Shown here in pieces: positions 1 through 4,806 of a DNA stretch of 18,561 bases. Numbering within the stretch: the first letter of the stretch is position 1; each line of letters starts with the position of its first letter. Made by a program: the position numbers and the translations under genes. The notes beneath the pieces are model-generated. The model did no database searches. It had not been told where the DNA came from and saw nothing but the letters and a program-made list of their open reading frames with translations. Source of the DNA: Candidatus Aenigmatarchaeota archaeon (GTDB lineage Archaea; Aenigmatarchaeota; Aenigmatarchaeia; GW2011-AR5); NCBI GenBank assembly GCA_016202845.1, contig JACQNW010000035.1, positions 1-18,561 on the forward strand, written 5' to 3'.

Positions 1-13
1 TCACTAGGTATAA

Positions 14-490
14 CTAAATTTTAATCACAACAGTCTCTGGCTCGAACATGAAGAGCTGGGCGCCGCCTTCTTTCCAGGCATCTTCGTGGATATTGGCCTT
101 TTGGCAAAGGGCAGTTAGCCTCTCTTCTATTTCTCCTTCCAGCTCTTTTGGCAGCAGCACTGCATTGTACGGGCCGTACTGGATGAAAATGCCATGATTT
201 TGAGTTATCTGTTCTTTTGCAACTACAGGGATGATTTCTTTTATTACACTGACTTCCACGTCGACTTCATTAAAAGGCTCAAAATTCTCCATTGTTGAAA
301 TAATTGTTTTTGCAAGCGGCATTATTGTATAGATATTCCCGCCTTCCCTTTCAATAACACCATTCTTCAGGACCCTTATGTAGACTCCATGGTTTTCATA
401 AAAAAACTGCGGCAGATTTTCAGGAATTTGTTTTTTCTCTGATAATGCTATTTTTACTATGCGTTCAATTAGTTCCTTGTGTTCTTGCAT
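14..490 (-). CDS. AMMECR1-domain protein, degenerate motif
   Basis: This 158-aa protein resembles the AMMECR1 family along most of its length: a 'HGVYIRVLKNG' strand near residue 34, 'MPLAKTII', a 'VDVEVSVIKEI' segment, 'HGIFIQYGPYNAVLLP', and a C-terminal part ending in a Phe-rich strand. Family members usually carry a strongly conserved LRGCIG motif and a DPRF motif. Here 'VIEREGGNIYT' stands at the first and 'FEPFNEVD' at the second, so the presumed active surface is altered. The biochemical role of AMMECR1 proteins is not settled, so none is assigned. I chose the ATG at 490 because a TATA-like box (508-518) is centred about 25 nt upstream, fitting a leaderless transcript; an in-frame ATG at 496 is the alternative. 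It lies 36 nt downstream of the tRNA on the same strand. The coding call is firm, the family call good, the function open. Confidence 0.85.
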   Translation of the reverse strand: MQEHKELIERIVKIALSEKKQIPENLPQFFYENHGVYIRVLKNGVIEREGGNIYTIMPLAKTIISTMENFEPFNEVDVEVSVIKEIIPVVAKEQITQNHGIFIQYGPYNAVLLPKELEGEIEERLTALCQKANIHEDAWKEGGAQLFMFEPETVVIKI

Positions 491-507
491 TGTCATCTAT
501 AGAACAC

Positions 508-518
508 AAAAATATATG
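508..518 (-). promoter_or_regulatory. TATA-like box for AMMECR1 gene
   Basis: An AT-only stretch reading CATATATTTTT on the minus strand is centred about 25 nt upstream of the ATG at 490. It sits between the tRNA 3' end and the gene, so the gene could be transcribed separately from the tRNA. The short T-run could alternatively end the tRNA transcript. Confidence 0.45.
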
Positions 519-526
519 AAGAAAAA

Positions 527-630
527 TAGCGAAGGATGGATTTGAACCATCGACCTTCGGGTTATGGGCCCGACGAGCACTCCAATGCAGTTTGTTATGA
601 TTTCATAACAAATGGCTGCTCCACTTCGCT
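527..630 (-). tRNA. Initiator tRNA-Met (CAU) with D-loop intron
   Basis: The minus strand folds as a complete tRNA: acceptor arms AGCGAAG and CTTCGCT (seven pairs), D-stem GAGC/GCTC, anticodon arm TCGGG-CCCATAA-CCCGA, T-arm GATGG-TTCAAAT-CCATC, and discriminator A at 527. CCA is not encoded. The CAU anticodon, an A1:U72 pair, and three consecutive G:C pairs (29-31 with 39-41) identify the initiator rather than elongator Met or Ile2. The D-loop is interrupted by 29 extra nt (585-613). Removal between AGCC and TGGAGT leaves an ordinary 10-nt D-loop with the GG pair and a 75-nt mature RNA. The loop has C at position 33 instead of the nearly universal U33. Transcription runs toward the AMMECR1-like gene. 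Confidence 0.9.
585..613 (-). other. Putative tRNA intron in D-loop (29 nt)
   Basis: The insert contains a perfect 9-bp hairpin, TTTGTTATG and CATAACAAA around an AAAT loop. Exon GCAG can pair with intron CTGC as a 4-bp helix, leaving 3-nt bulges CCA and ATT on opposite strands. That is a relaxed bulge-helix-bulge, with the inner helix present and the outer helix not formed. Cutting after the second base of each bulge defines this interval. The exact boundaries are inferred, because CATT is repeated at both edges. Confidence 0.75.
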
Positions 631-676
631 ATTCAAAAGATTGTCGCCAATCCAACAGGTAAATTACTCACAAGAC

Positions 677-685
677 TTTTAAATA
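677..685 (+). promoter_or_regulatory. TATA-like box for HAD gene
   Basis: TTTTAAATA is centred about 28 nt before the ATG at 709. The spacing favours 709 over the in-frame ATG at 700 as the start of a leaderless mRNA. Confidence 0.5.
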
Positions 686-708
686 GGTAGAAAAGCCTTA
701 TGAATTCA

Positions 709-1125
709 ATGATAACTGTTGTTATTTTCGACGTCGGTGGTGTCCTTTACAAGCCTTCTTACAAGGGATACTATTATAATGCATTTAGGCATTTTTCAAA
801 AAAGTTCGATATGGATGCCAGAATAGTTGAGAATGCGTTCAGGTCGACGGATACAAAAATAGCAATAGGAAAAGAGACATTTGGTAGGTTTCTCAAAAAA
901 GTTTCCACAAAACTGGTACACGAAGTTCACCCTGAAGAGTTTTTAAAAATATTAAATGAAAGACCCAATAATCTTGACCCAAGAATGCTACAGCTTGCTG
1001 CAAAATTAGGTAAAACCTATAAAGTTGCTGTAATTTCTGATGATATCGCCCCGGCAGCAGCCCCTGTAAAGAAAAAACTTGGAACAATATGGCAATTAAA
1101 ACTTAAGCTAAAAGTAGTTTGCTAA
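709..1125 (+). pseudogene. HAD-superfamily protein, C-terminally truncated
   Basis: The 138-aa product begins with HAD motif I (IFDVGGVL), followed by a helical cap region, then motif II in 'KVAVISDD' near residue 108. HAD hydrolases of this type are usually about 200 aa or longer. The motif III lysine and the motif IV acidic pair (as in FIDD) are absent. After 'KKKLG' the sequence turns into 'TIWQLKLKLKVVC', which does not look like HAD. Those last codons (about 1087-1125) coincide with the TATA-like box of the next gene, whose ATG follows the stop directly. The simplest reading is that a deletion removed the C-terminal third up to the neighbour's promoter. Motif I has Gly where phosphatases usually have the second Asp, so even an intact ancestor may not have been a classical phosphatase. 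A natural short form is possible but less likely. Confidence 0.65.
1093..1102 (+). promoter_or_regulatory. TATA-like box inside end of HAD gene
   Basis: CAATTAAAAC is centred about 28 nt before the ATG at 1126, inside the last codons of the truncated HAD gene. Confidence 0.4.
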
Positions 1126-1746
1126 ATGGCAAGAAATCCAAGCTTTTATGGCGTTGATGAATCTGGAGACGTAGGCAGAAGGCTAGTAATAGTTGCTTAT
1201 TCTACAGAAGACATAAGAAATACGCATAGAAGATGGCTTGGAGAAAAAAAGAGGGGCTTTGCTGCGCGAAATGTTAATCCAAAAGAAAGTTTTTTATACA
1301 CAGTTCTTGGAGAAAGACAGTTGGAATTTTCCAGAGAAATTTACAGAGAACCGCGAACAAGAATAGAAAAGTCTTGGAATGACAGATACCATGAATTCAG
1401 GCTTCGTGCAGACGCAACAGCTCTTCTGCTATCAAGAGCAGGCTTTGCAGACGGCGACAGGGCATTTGTAGATAGCTATTGCAGATGCGTTGTGTTAAGA
1501 AATGAAATAGCAGATGCCCTCGGGAAAAAGACAGGAGTGGAAATTTTTCCAAGATCAATAGTTTGCACATTAAGCGCAGACCTGTCAATTCCTGTTGTAA
1601 GAAGAGCGGATGAAACAGCTTATTTTATTGCGCAAAGAGGCATAGAATTTGCAGATAAGCGTACAGATATAACAGAAGAAGACATTGCTAAACTTCACGG
1701 CGCGCGACATAAAAGCTATGAACAGCCTGAAGATTTTGGATTTTGA
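1126..1746 (+). CDS. Unrecognised protein with N-terminal DESGD motif
   Basis: This 206-aa soluble protein opens with 'FYGVDESGDVGRR', similar to the start of DUF3800-type and other RNase H-fold proteins, where the Asp belongs to a metal-binding site. Other acidic or polar stretches that could complete such a site are 'DGDRAFVDSYC' (near residue 108), 'SADLSIPVVRRADET' (near 150) and 'DKRTDITEEDI' (near 177). I see no signal peptide or membrane segment. It starts directly after the HAD stop codon and ends 30 nt before rnhB on the same strand. Its own TATA-like box suggests separate transcription. A role in nucleic-acid cleavage is only an inference from the motif and the adjacent RNase HII. 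The coding call is strong: long, uninterrupted, with good protein-like composition. Confidence 0.8.
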   Translation: MARNPSFYGVDESGDVGRRLVIVAYSTEDIRNTHRRWLGEKKRGFAARNVNPKESFLYTVLGERQLEFSREIYREPRTRIEKSWNDRYHEFRLRADATALLLSRAGFADGDRAFVDSYCRCVVLRNEIADALGKKTGVEIFPRSIVCTLSADLSIPVVRRADETAYFIAQRGIEFADKRTDITEEDIAKLHGARHKSYEQPEDFGF

Positions 1747-1757
1747 ATTTTAATACG
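1746..1757 (+). promoter_or_regulatory. TATA-like box and GGTGA before rnhB
   Basis: The stretch starting at 1746 contains ATTTTAATACG, centred about 26 nt before the ATG at 1777. A GGTGA Shine-Dalgarno-like sequence sits at 1769-1773, only 3 nt before the ATG. The spacing to the TATA box fits a leaderless message. Confidence 0.45.
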
Positions 1758-1776
1758 CAAGATATAATGGTGAAGC

Positions 1777-2433
1777 ATGAAAATACTTGGTATTGATGAA
1801 GCCGGGAGAGGTCCTGTGCTTGGTCCGTTGGTCATGTGCGGATATTTGATTGATTCAAAAAAATCAGGCAAGCTCATAGACGCTGGAGCAAAGGATTCCA
1901 AGCAGCTATCGCCAGCCCAAAGGGAAGAGATAGCTGTTAGAATCAGGAAGCTGGCAGATGATTTTGTTTTGCTGAGTGTGAGCGCAGAAGAAATAGACAG
2001 CCTTCGGACATTTTCTAATCTTAACAAGATAGAAATAGAGCGCATGCAGCAGATGATACTTGCAACAACGCCTGACGTCGCAATTATAGACGCGCCAGAA
2101 GTCAACACAAAAGCGTTTGCGGAAAAGATAAGGAAAAAAGTCGGTGACGATGTTAAACTGATATGCGAGAATTTTGCAGATGCCCGCCATCCGCCCGTGT
2201 CAGCAGCTTCCATACTGGCAAAAGTTCACCGTGACAGTGAGATAGAAAAGTTGAAACAGAAATATGGGGATCTTGGAAGCGGTTATCCGCACGATGAAAG
2301 GACTATAAACTTCTTGAAAGAATGGCTTATATTAAATAAGAGCTTTCCGCCTTTTGTGAGAAAATCATGGATAACTGCCCAAGCGCTGCTAAAAGAAAAA
2401 CAGCAGAAACGATTAGGCGACTTTTATAGTTAA
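1777..2433 (+). CDS. rnhB: Ribonuclease HII
   Basis: RNase HII cleaves the RNA strand of RNA-DNA hybrids and nicks at ribonucleotides embedded in DNA. The 218-aa protein has the archaeal form of every main motif: 'GIDEAGRGPVLGPLV' at residues 5-19, 'KDSKQLS' at 39-45, 'IIDAPEVN' near 103, 'ENFADARHPPVSAASILAKV' at 131-150, and 'GSGYPHD' near 167. The four metal-binding acids are present at D7, E8, D105 and D135, the same numbers as in characterised archaeal RNase HII. Length is normal for the archaeal enzyme. It is the intact housekeeping gene within a stretch of damaged neighbours (709-3521), and it probably has its own promoter. A long inverted repeat overlaps its stop codon. Confidence 0.97.
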   Translation: MKILGIDEAGRGPVLGPLVMCGYLIDSKKSGKLIDAGAKDSKQLSPAQREEIAVRIRKLADDFVLLSVSAEEIDSLRTFSNLNKIEIERMQQMILATTPDVAIIDAPEVNTKAFAEKIRKKVGDDVKLICENFADARHPPVSAASILAKVHRDSEIEKLKQKYGDLGSGYPHDERTINFLKEWLILNKSFPPFVRKSWITAQALLKEKQQKRLGDFYS

Positions 2434-2467
2434 CCAACAAAAGAATCCAGACTAGAATTTGTTGGTT
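2432..2467 (+). repeat. Inverted repeat at rnhB 3' end
   Basis: AACCAACAAA (2432-2441) and TTTGTTGGTT (2458-2467) form a perfect 10-bp stem with a 16-nt loop. The left arm includes the last two bases of the rnhB stop codon. It could be a 3'-end stabiliser or terminator-like hairpin; no T-run follows. Confidence 0.55.
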
Positions 2468-2473
2468 CACATA

Positions 2474-2518
2474 TAGCTGCCAACTAAGTCATATTCTGAA
2501 TATTATGTTGGCAAGCTA
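2474..2518 (+). repeat. Second inverted repeat before small ORF
   Basis: TAGCTGCCAAC (2474-2484) pairs with GTTGGCAAGCTA (2507-2518) with one bulged A. The interior contains a weaker ATATT/AATAT pairing. It ends just before the TATA-like box of the 2552 ORF, so it may be a regulatory site for that promoter or part of the rnhB 3' region. Confidence 0.45.
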
Positions 2519-2522
2519 TAAG

Positions 2523-2532
2523 TTTAAATAAT
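2523..2532 (+). promoter_or_regulatory. TATA-like box for small ORF
   Basis: TTTAAATAAT is centred about 25 nt upstream of the ATG at 2552. Confidence 0.45.
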
Positions 2533-2551
2533 CAGCAGACACTATAAAGAC

Positions 2552-2671
2552 ATGAAAGAAGAAGTTAAATTTAAAGAGCCAGAGTTGGAAAGGTTATACC
2601 AGAAAATGATAACTAATGGTATATTTGATAAATTAAAAAATATGGATAAAAAAAGAAATGGTTTAAAATAA
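2552..2671 (+). CDS. Small charged protein, 39 aa, unrecognised
   Basis: This short ORF encodes a Lys/Glu-rich peptide beginning 'MKEEVKFKEPELERLYQKM' and ending 'DKKRNGLK', which looks largely helical. There is no membrane segment. The main support is the TATA-like box at the right leaderless distance. It converges on, and overlaps by 9 bp, the damaged PIN-domain gene on the other strand. A small acidic-basic helix beside a PIN gene recalls VapB-type antitoxins, but the two genes are convergent rather than in an operon, so I do not call it an antitoxin. It could be non-coding. Confidence 0.4.
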   Translation: MKEEVKFKEPELERLYQKMITNGIFDKLKNMDKKRNGLK

Positions 2672-3045
2672 ATCCTTGGGATGCATTATTTTAACATTAA
2701 ATTCTTTTTCTAATGTTTGATTTCCTAATAGCTTCTTATCTAACGTTACTAAATAATATGCACCATCATTCGATGCGCATGCTAAAATTAGTCTGTCAGT
2801 TTGATCAATTCTAATGCATCATGCCTATCTGAATAATTATCTAGACCAAGTATATACAAAAATAATTCACCCAAAGCAATTAATGATATTTTTCCTCTAT
2901 GTTTGGTGCCAACTACATTGAGCAATTTCTTGCAGTAATAGCCGTCTTCTGTTCTTTCAGATTCTAGAAGTATAGATGTGTCCAGATGAAGTAAGGGTAA
3001 TTTTGTTAGACGTCTTATTATTTTAGACATAGTTTTTGGCTTCAT
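2663..3045 (-). pseudogene. PIN-domain ribonuclease, frameshifted
   Basis: Read through a one-base frame change, this encodes about 127 aa of a PIN domain, the nuclease fold of VapC-type toxins. The first frame (3045 down to a stop at 2788-2790) gives 'LLHLDTSILLE' (D22), 'IALGELFLYIL' (E60) and 'RHDALELI'. The second frame continues with 'DQTDRLILACASNDG' and 'YLVTLDKKLLGN' to a stop at 2663-2665. The four acidic positions expected in a PIN active site are all present when the frames are joined. The shift lies near 2795-2815 and equals a loss of one base. No good slippery site is visible, so a mutation or a sequencing error is more likely than programmed frameshifting. The start at 3045 is about 24 nt from a TATA-like box shared with the divergent HAD gene. 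Confidence 0.75.
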
Positions 3046-3062
3046 ATAAGAATTATGCTCTG

Positions 3063-3075
3063 TATTTATTAAAAT
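3063..3075. promoter_or_regulatory. Shared bidirectional TATA-like box
   Basis: TATTTATTAAAAT is TATA-like on both strands. Its centre (3069) lies 24 nt from the PIN start (3045, minus) and 28 nt from the HAD start (3097, plus). The whole space between the two ATGs is 51 bp, with no other strong candidate. Confidence 0.5.
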
Positions 3076-3096
3076 CTGCATGGGAATAATTATAAC

Positions 3097-3521
3097 ATGA
3101 TAAAAACAATTATCTTTGATCTTGGAGGGGTTTATTTTACAGAAGGCACTAGAAGGGCTACTAAAGCCATAAGTGCCGAGTTCAATGTCCCAGAAAAAAA
3201 AGTTTGCCAATTCATAAGCAAGAGCAAAGAAGCTACAGATTACAGAATTGGCAAAATAACTGCTGATGAATTTTGGAGCAGAGCTAAAATTTTCTGGAAT
3301 ATTAAAGCAAAAAATTCTGAGCTTGAAAAAGCTTGGCATGATTGCTATATGCCAATAAAATAGCACTCGAAAAGGCAAAGTGCAAGGCTGAGGAGTGTGT
3401 TTTCATAGACGATAAAGAATCAAACCTATTGCCTGCTAAAAAGTTAGGCATGAGAGTTGTACTTTTTGAAAGTCCAGAAAAGCTTGAATCAGCCCTAGGA
3501 AAATTGGGTGTTCTATTATAA
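3097..3521 (+). pseudogene. HAD-superfamily protein, internal deletion
   Basis: Two pieces of one HAD-like gene are visible. 3097-3363 encodes motif I ('IIFDLGGVYF') and the cap helices up to 'AWHDCYMPIK', then stops. In another frame 3360-3521 encodes the usual HAD C-terminus: 'IALEKAKCKAEECVFIDDKESNLLPAKKLG', with motif IV as FIDD, and then 'VVLFESPEKLESAL'. The middle, about 60-70 residues carrying motif II (hhhS/T) and motif III (Lys), is missing. This is best read as an internal deletion that also changed frame. A catalytically competent HAD cannot be made. It is not a copy of the HAD gene at 709: the N-terminal halves share only the family pattern. The small membrane-protein gene starts 31 nt downstream. 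Confidence 0.75.
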
Positions 3522-3523
3522 GG

Positions 3524-3532
3524 TTTATAAAT
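3524..3532 (+). promoter_or_regulatory. TATA-like box for membrane protein
   Basis: TTTATAAAT is centred 25 nt before the ATG at 3553, one of the clearest promoter matches in the window. Confidence 0.55.
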
Positions 3533-3552
3533 GCTGCTTATAATTAGAAACA

Positions 3553-3816
3553 ATGTCATATCTGGATAATGAACTTAGGGCATTATTGCCATTCGCAGTG
3601 CTTGGAATTATTGTTGGTTATGCTTCCTTTTTGATCAACTACACTTCTGCAGCTGCAGTTCTTATGATAGTTGTTGCAATAGCAGGCAAATTTGCAATTG
3701 CCAAGGTGATTAAAGTAAAGGAAGACTGGAAATGGTGGTTAGGGAATGCCATCATAGCGTACATATTCTTGTGGCTTGTCGTGTGGACAATTTTATTCAA
3801 TGCTTTCGTCCTGTAA
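3553..3816 (+). CDS. Small three-helix membrane protein
   Basis: The 87-aa protein has three predicted membrane segments: about residues 11-29, 32-52 and 62-86. A basic stretch, 'KVIKVKEDWKWW', lies between the second and third. Trp residues cluster at the membrane border ('WKWWLGNAIIAYIFLWLVVW'). It resembles small archaeal membrane proteins of unknown function with a conserved N/W-rich last helix; I cannot name the family with certainty. It is a leaderless-type gene. Its TAA (3814-3816) directly abuts the complement of the stop codon of the convergent membrane-protein gene, leaving no intergenic DNA. Probable role: an inner-membrane component, function unknown. Confidence 0.8.
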   Translation: MSYLDNELRALLPFAVLGIIVGYASFLINYTSAAAVLMIVVAIAGKFAIAKVIKVKEDWKWWLGNAIIAYIFLWLVVWTILFNAFVL

Positions 3817-4077
3817 TTATTTTTCTTTACCGTCTTTGTAAGCGTCCCATGCAAAAACAAGCGGGTAAAGTATAATAAAAAGCATGAAATGCTCTGTAAG
3901 AGCCATTTTACCTTGTACTATTTGTGTGATTTCATTCCAATCATGAATTGCCACAAGTATGCTCAATATGAAAATACCCCAAGCAAATACCATTCGCTTC
4001 TTTTTGCTGTAAATATATCCTAACCCTGGAAGCAGAAAATTTAGAATAGCAGCAATCCAAGGGTTCTTTCTAGTCAT
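3817..4077 (-). CDS. TM2-like small membrane protein
   Basis: The 86-aa protein starts 'MTRKNPWIAAILNFLLPGLGYIY', a pattern typical of TM2-related small membrane proteins common in archaea and bacteria. Membrane segments run at about residues 7-23, 29-46 and 64-80, with a basic 'SKKKR' turn after the first and a charged tail ('YKDGKEK'). The role of this family is unknown. I chose the ATG at 4077 because a TATA-like box (4101-4108) is 27 nt upstream; extending to 4086 would need a TTG start. It is convergent with, and touches, the other small membrane-protein gene. Confidence 0.8.
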   Translation of the reverse strand: MTRKNPWIAAILNFLLPGLGYIYSKKKRMVFAWGIFILSILVAIHDWNEITQIVQGKMALTEHFMLFIILYPLVFAWDAYKDGKEK

Positions 4078-4100
4078 TTTAATCAATTACAAATTTGGCG

Positions 4101-4108
4101 TATTAAAG
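4101..4108 (-). promoter_or_regulatory. TATA-like box for TM2-like gene
   Basis: The minus strand reads CTTTAATA here, centred about 27 nt upstream of the ATG at 4077. Confidence 0.45.
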
Positions 4109-4152
4109 CTATTTCATCCGATTTTTTAATATTGTTTTCTTTGATACGGTAA

Positions 4153-4178
4153 CTTTCTTTTACGAAAAGAAAGCTAGC
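4153..4178 (-). repeat. Palindromic repeat element, copy 1
   Basis: On the minus strand it reads GCTAGC, then CTTTCTTTT (sharing one base with GCTAGC), CGT, and AAAAGAAAG: a perfect 9-bp hairpin with a 3-nt loop behind a GCTAGC box. A second copy with the same box, arms and almost the same loop is at 18376-18404 on the plus strand. Here it lies between two divergent promoters, an odd place for a terminator. Confidence 0.6.
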
Positions 4179-4187
4179 ATTATTAAA
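4179..4187 (+). promoter_or_regulatory. TATA-like box for DUF5678-protease-aspS operon
   Basis: ATTATTAAA is centred about 27 nt before the ATG at 4210. This supports that ATG over the upstream TTG at 4192. Confidence 0.5.
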
Positions 4188-4209
4188 GTTATTGCGCATA
4201 ATTATATCT

Positions 4210-4443
4210 ATGTCGCAACATAGGCTGGAATGGATAACTAAGCATCCAAAAGAGGTAGCAAAATACGAAGGTAAGTGGGTAGCCATAACAAAAGATGGTA
4301 TAGTAGCAAGTGGCGACTCTATAAAAGAAATAGATAAGGAACTCTCCAGTAAAAACATAAAAGAACAGCCATTAATTATGAAAATTCCCCGCAAGGATGA
4401 AGAGATGAGTGTATTATGTTTAAAGTGGGATATACAGAAGTAA
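4210..4443 (+). CDS. DUF5678-like small protein
   Basis: This 77-aa soluble protein follows the DUF5678 pattern: 'HPKEVAKYEGKWVAIT' near residue 12, then 'DGIVASGDSIKEIDKEL' and a C-terminal 'PLIMKIPRKDE'. The function of DUF5678 is unknown. It opens an apparent three-gene operon: its last 28 nt overlap the start of the aspartic protease gene, which is followed by aspS. As I recall, DUF5678 proteins are often found next to retropepsin-like proteases, which would suggest a substrate, partner or regulator relationship. That is inference. Confidence 0.85.
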   Translation: MSQHRLEWITKHPKEVAKYEGKWVAITKDGIVASGDSIKEIDKELSSKNIKEQPLIMKIPRKDEEMSVLCLKWDIQK

Positions 4444-4805
4444 GAGGAAAATTTTACCCCATTATTGAGCTAATTCTTGAGTACAACAGAAAAGAAATTG
4501 GTATATCTGCCATTATAGACTCTGGTGCGACATTAAGCGTATTCGATGCTAAGATTGCTGAAAAGCTGAATATAAATTTAGAAAATGGCGAAAAGCGTGT
4601 TTTCCAAAGCGCAACATCGAAACTTATTGCATATGTACATGAGTTGGAAATGACAATAGTAGGGCATAAATTTCCGTGTAAAATAGCATTCTCGAATGAC
4701 CTTTCAACAAGCTTTAATCTATTGGGAAGAGAGACAATATTTGATAAGTTTTTAATAACTTTTAATGAAAGACAAAAGGAATTAATGTTAGATAAGGTTG
4801 AATAA
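4416..4805 (+). CDS. Retropepsin-like aspartic protease
   Basis: The 129-aa protein is a single-domain clan AA aspartic protease, expected to work as a homodimer. The catalytic motif is 'AIIDSGATLSVFD' with D35-S36-G37-A38-T39. The second, hydrophobic-Gly motif is 'NLLGRETIFDKF' at about 101-112, as in bacterial and archaeal retropepsin-like proteins. Length matches one lobe. No signal peptide is visible, so it is likely cytosolic. The start overlaps the DUF5678 gene by 28 nt in another frame, implying translational coupling. Its stop is one base before the aspS ATG. The substrate is unknown; the overlapping DUF5678 product is the obvious candidate partner. Confidence 0.88.
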   Translation: MFKVGYTEVRGKFYPIIELILEYNRKEIGISAIIDSGATLSVFDAKIAEKLNINLENGEKRVFQSATSKLIAYVHELEMTIVGHKFPCKIAFSNDLSTSFNLLGRETIFDKFLITFNERQKELMLDKVE

Positions 4806-4806
4806 T

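Noticed and set aside
2552..3045. A VapBC-type toxin-antitoxin operon made of the 39-aa ORF and the PIN gene
   Set aside because: The two are convergent with overlapping 3' ends, not an operon, and the small peptide shows no known antitoxin motif.
2788..3378. A 196-codon minus-strand ORF
   Set aside because: Only its last 85 codons (from 3045) are PIN-like. The upstream part is antisense to the HAD gene and passes through the shared promoter, so it is not one protein.
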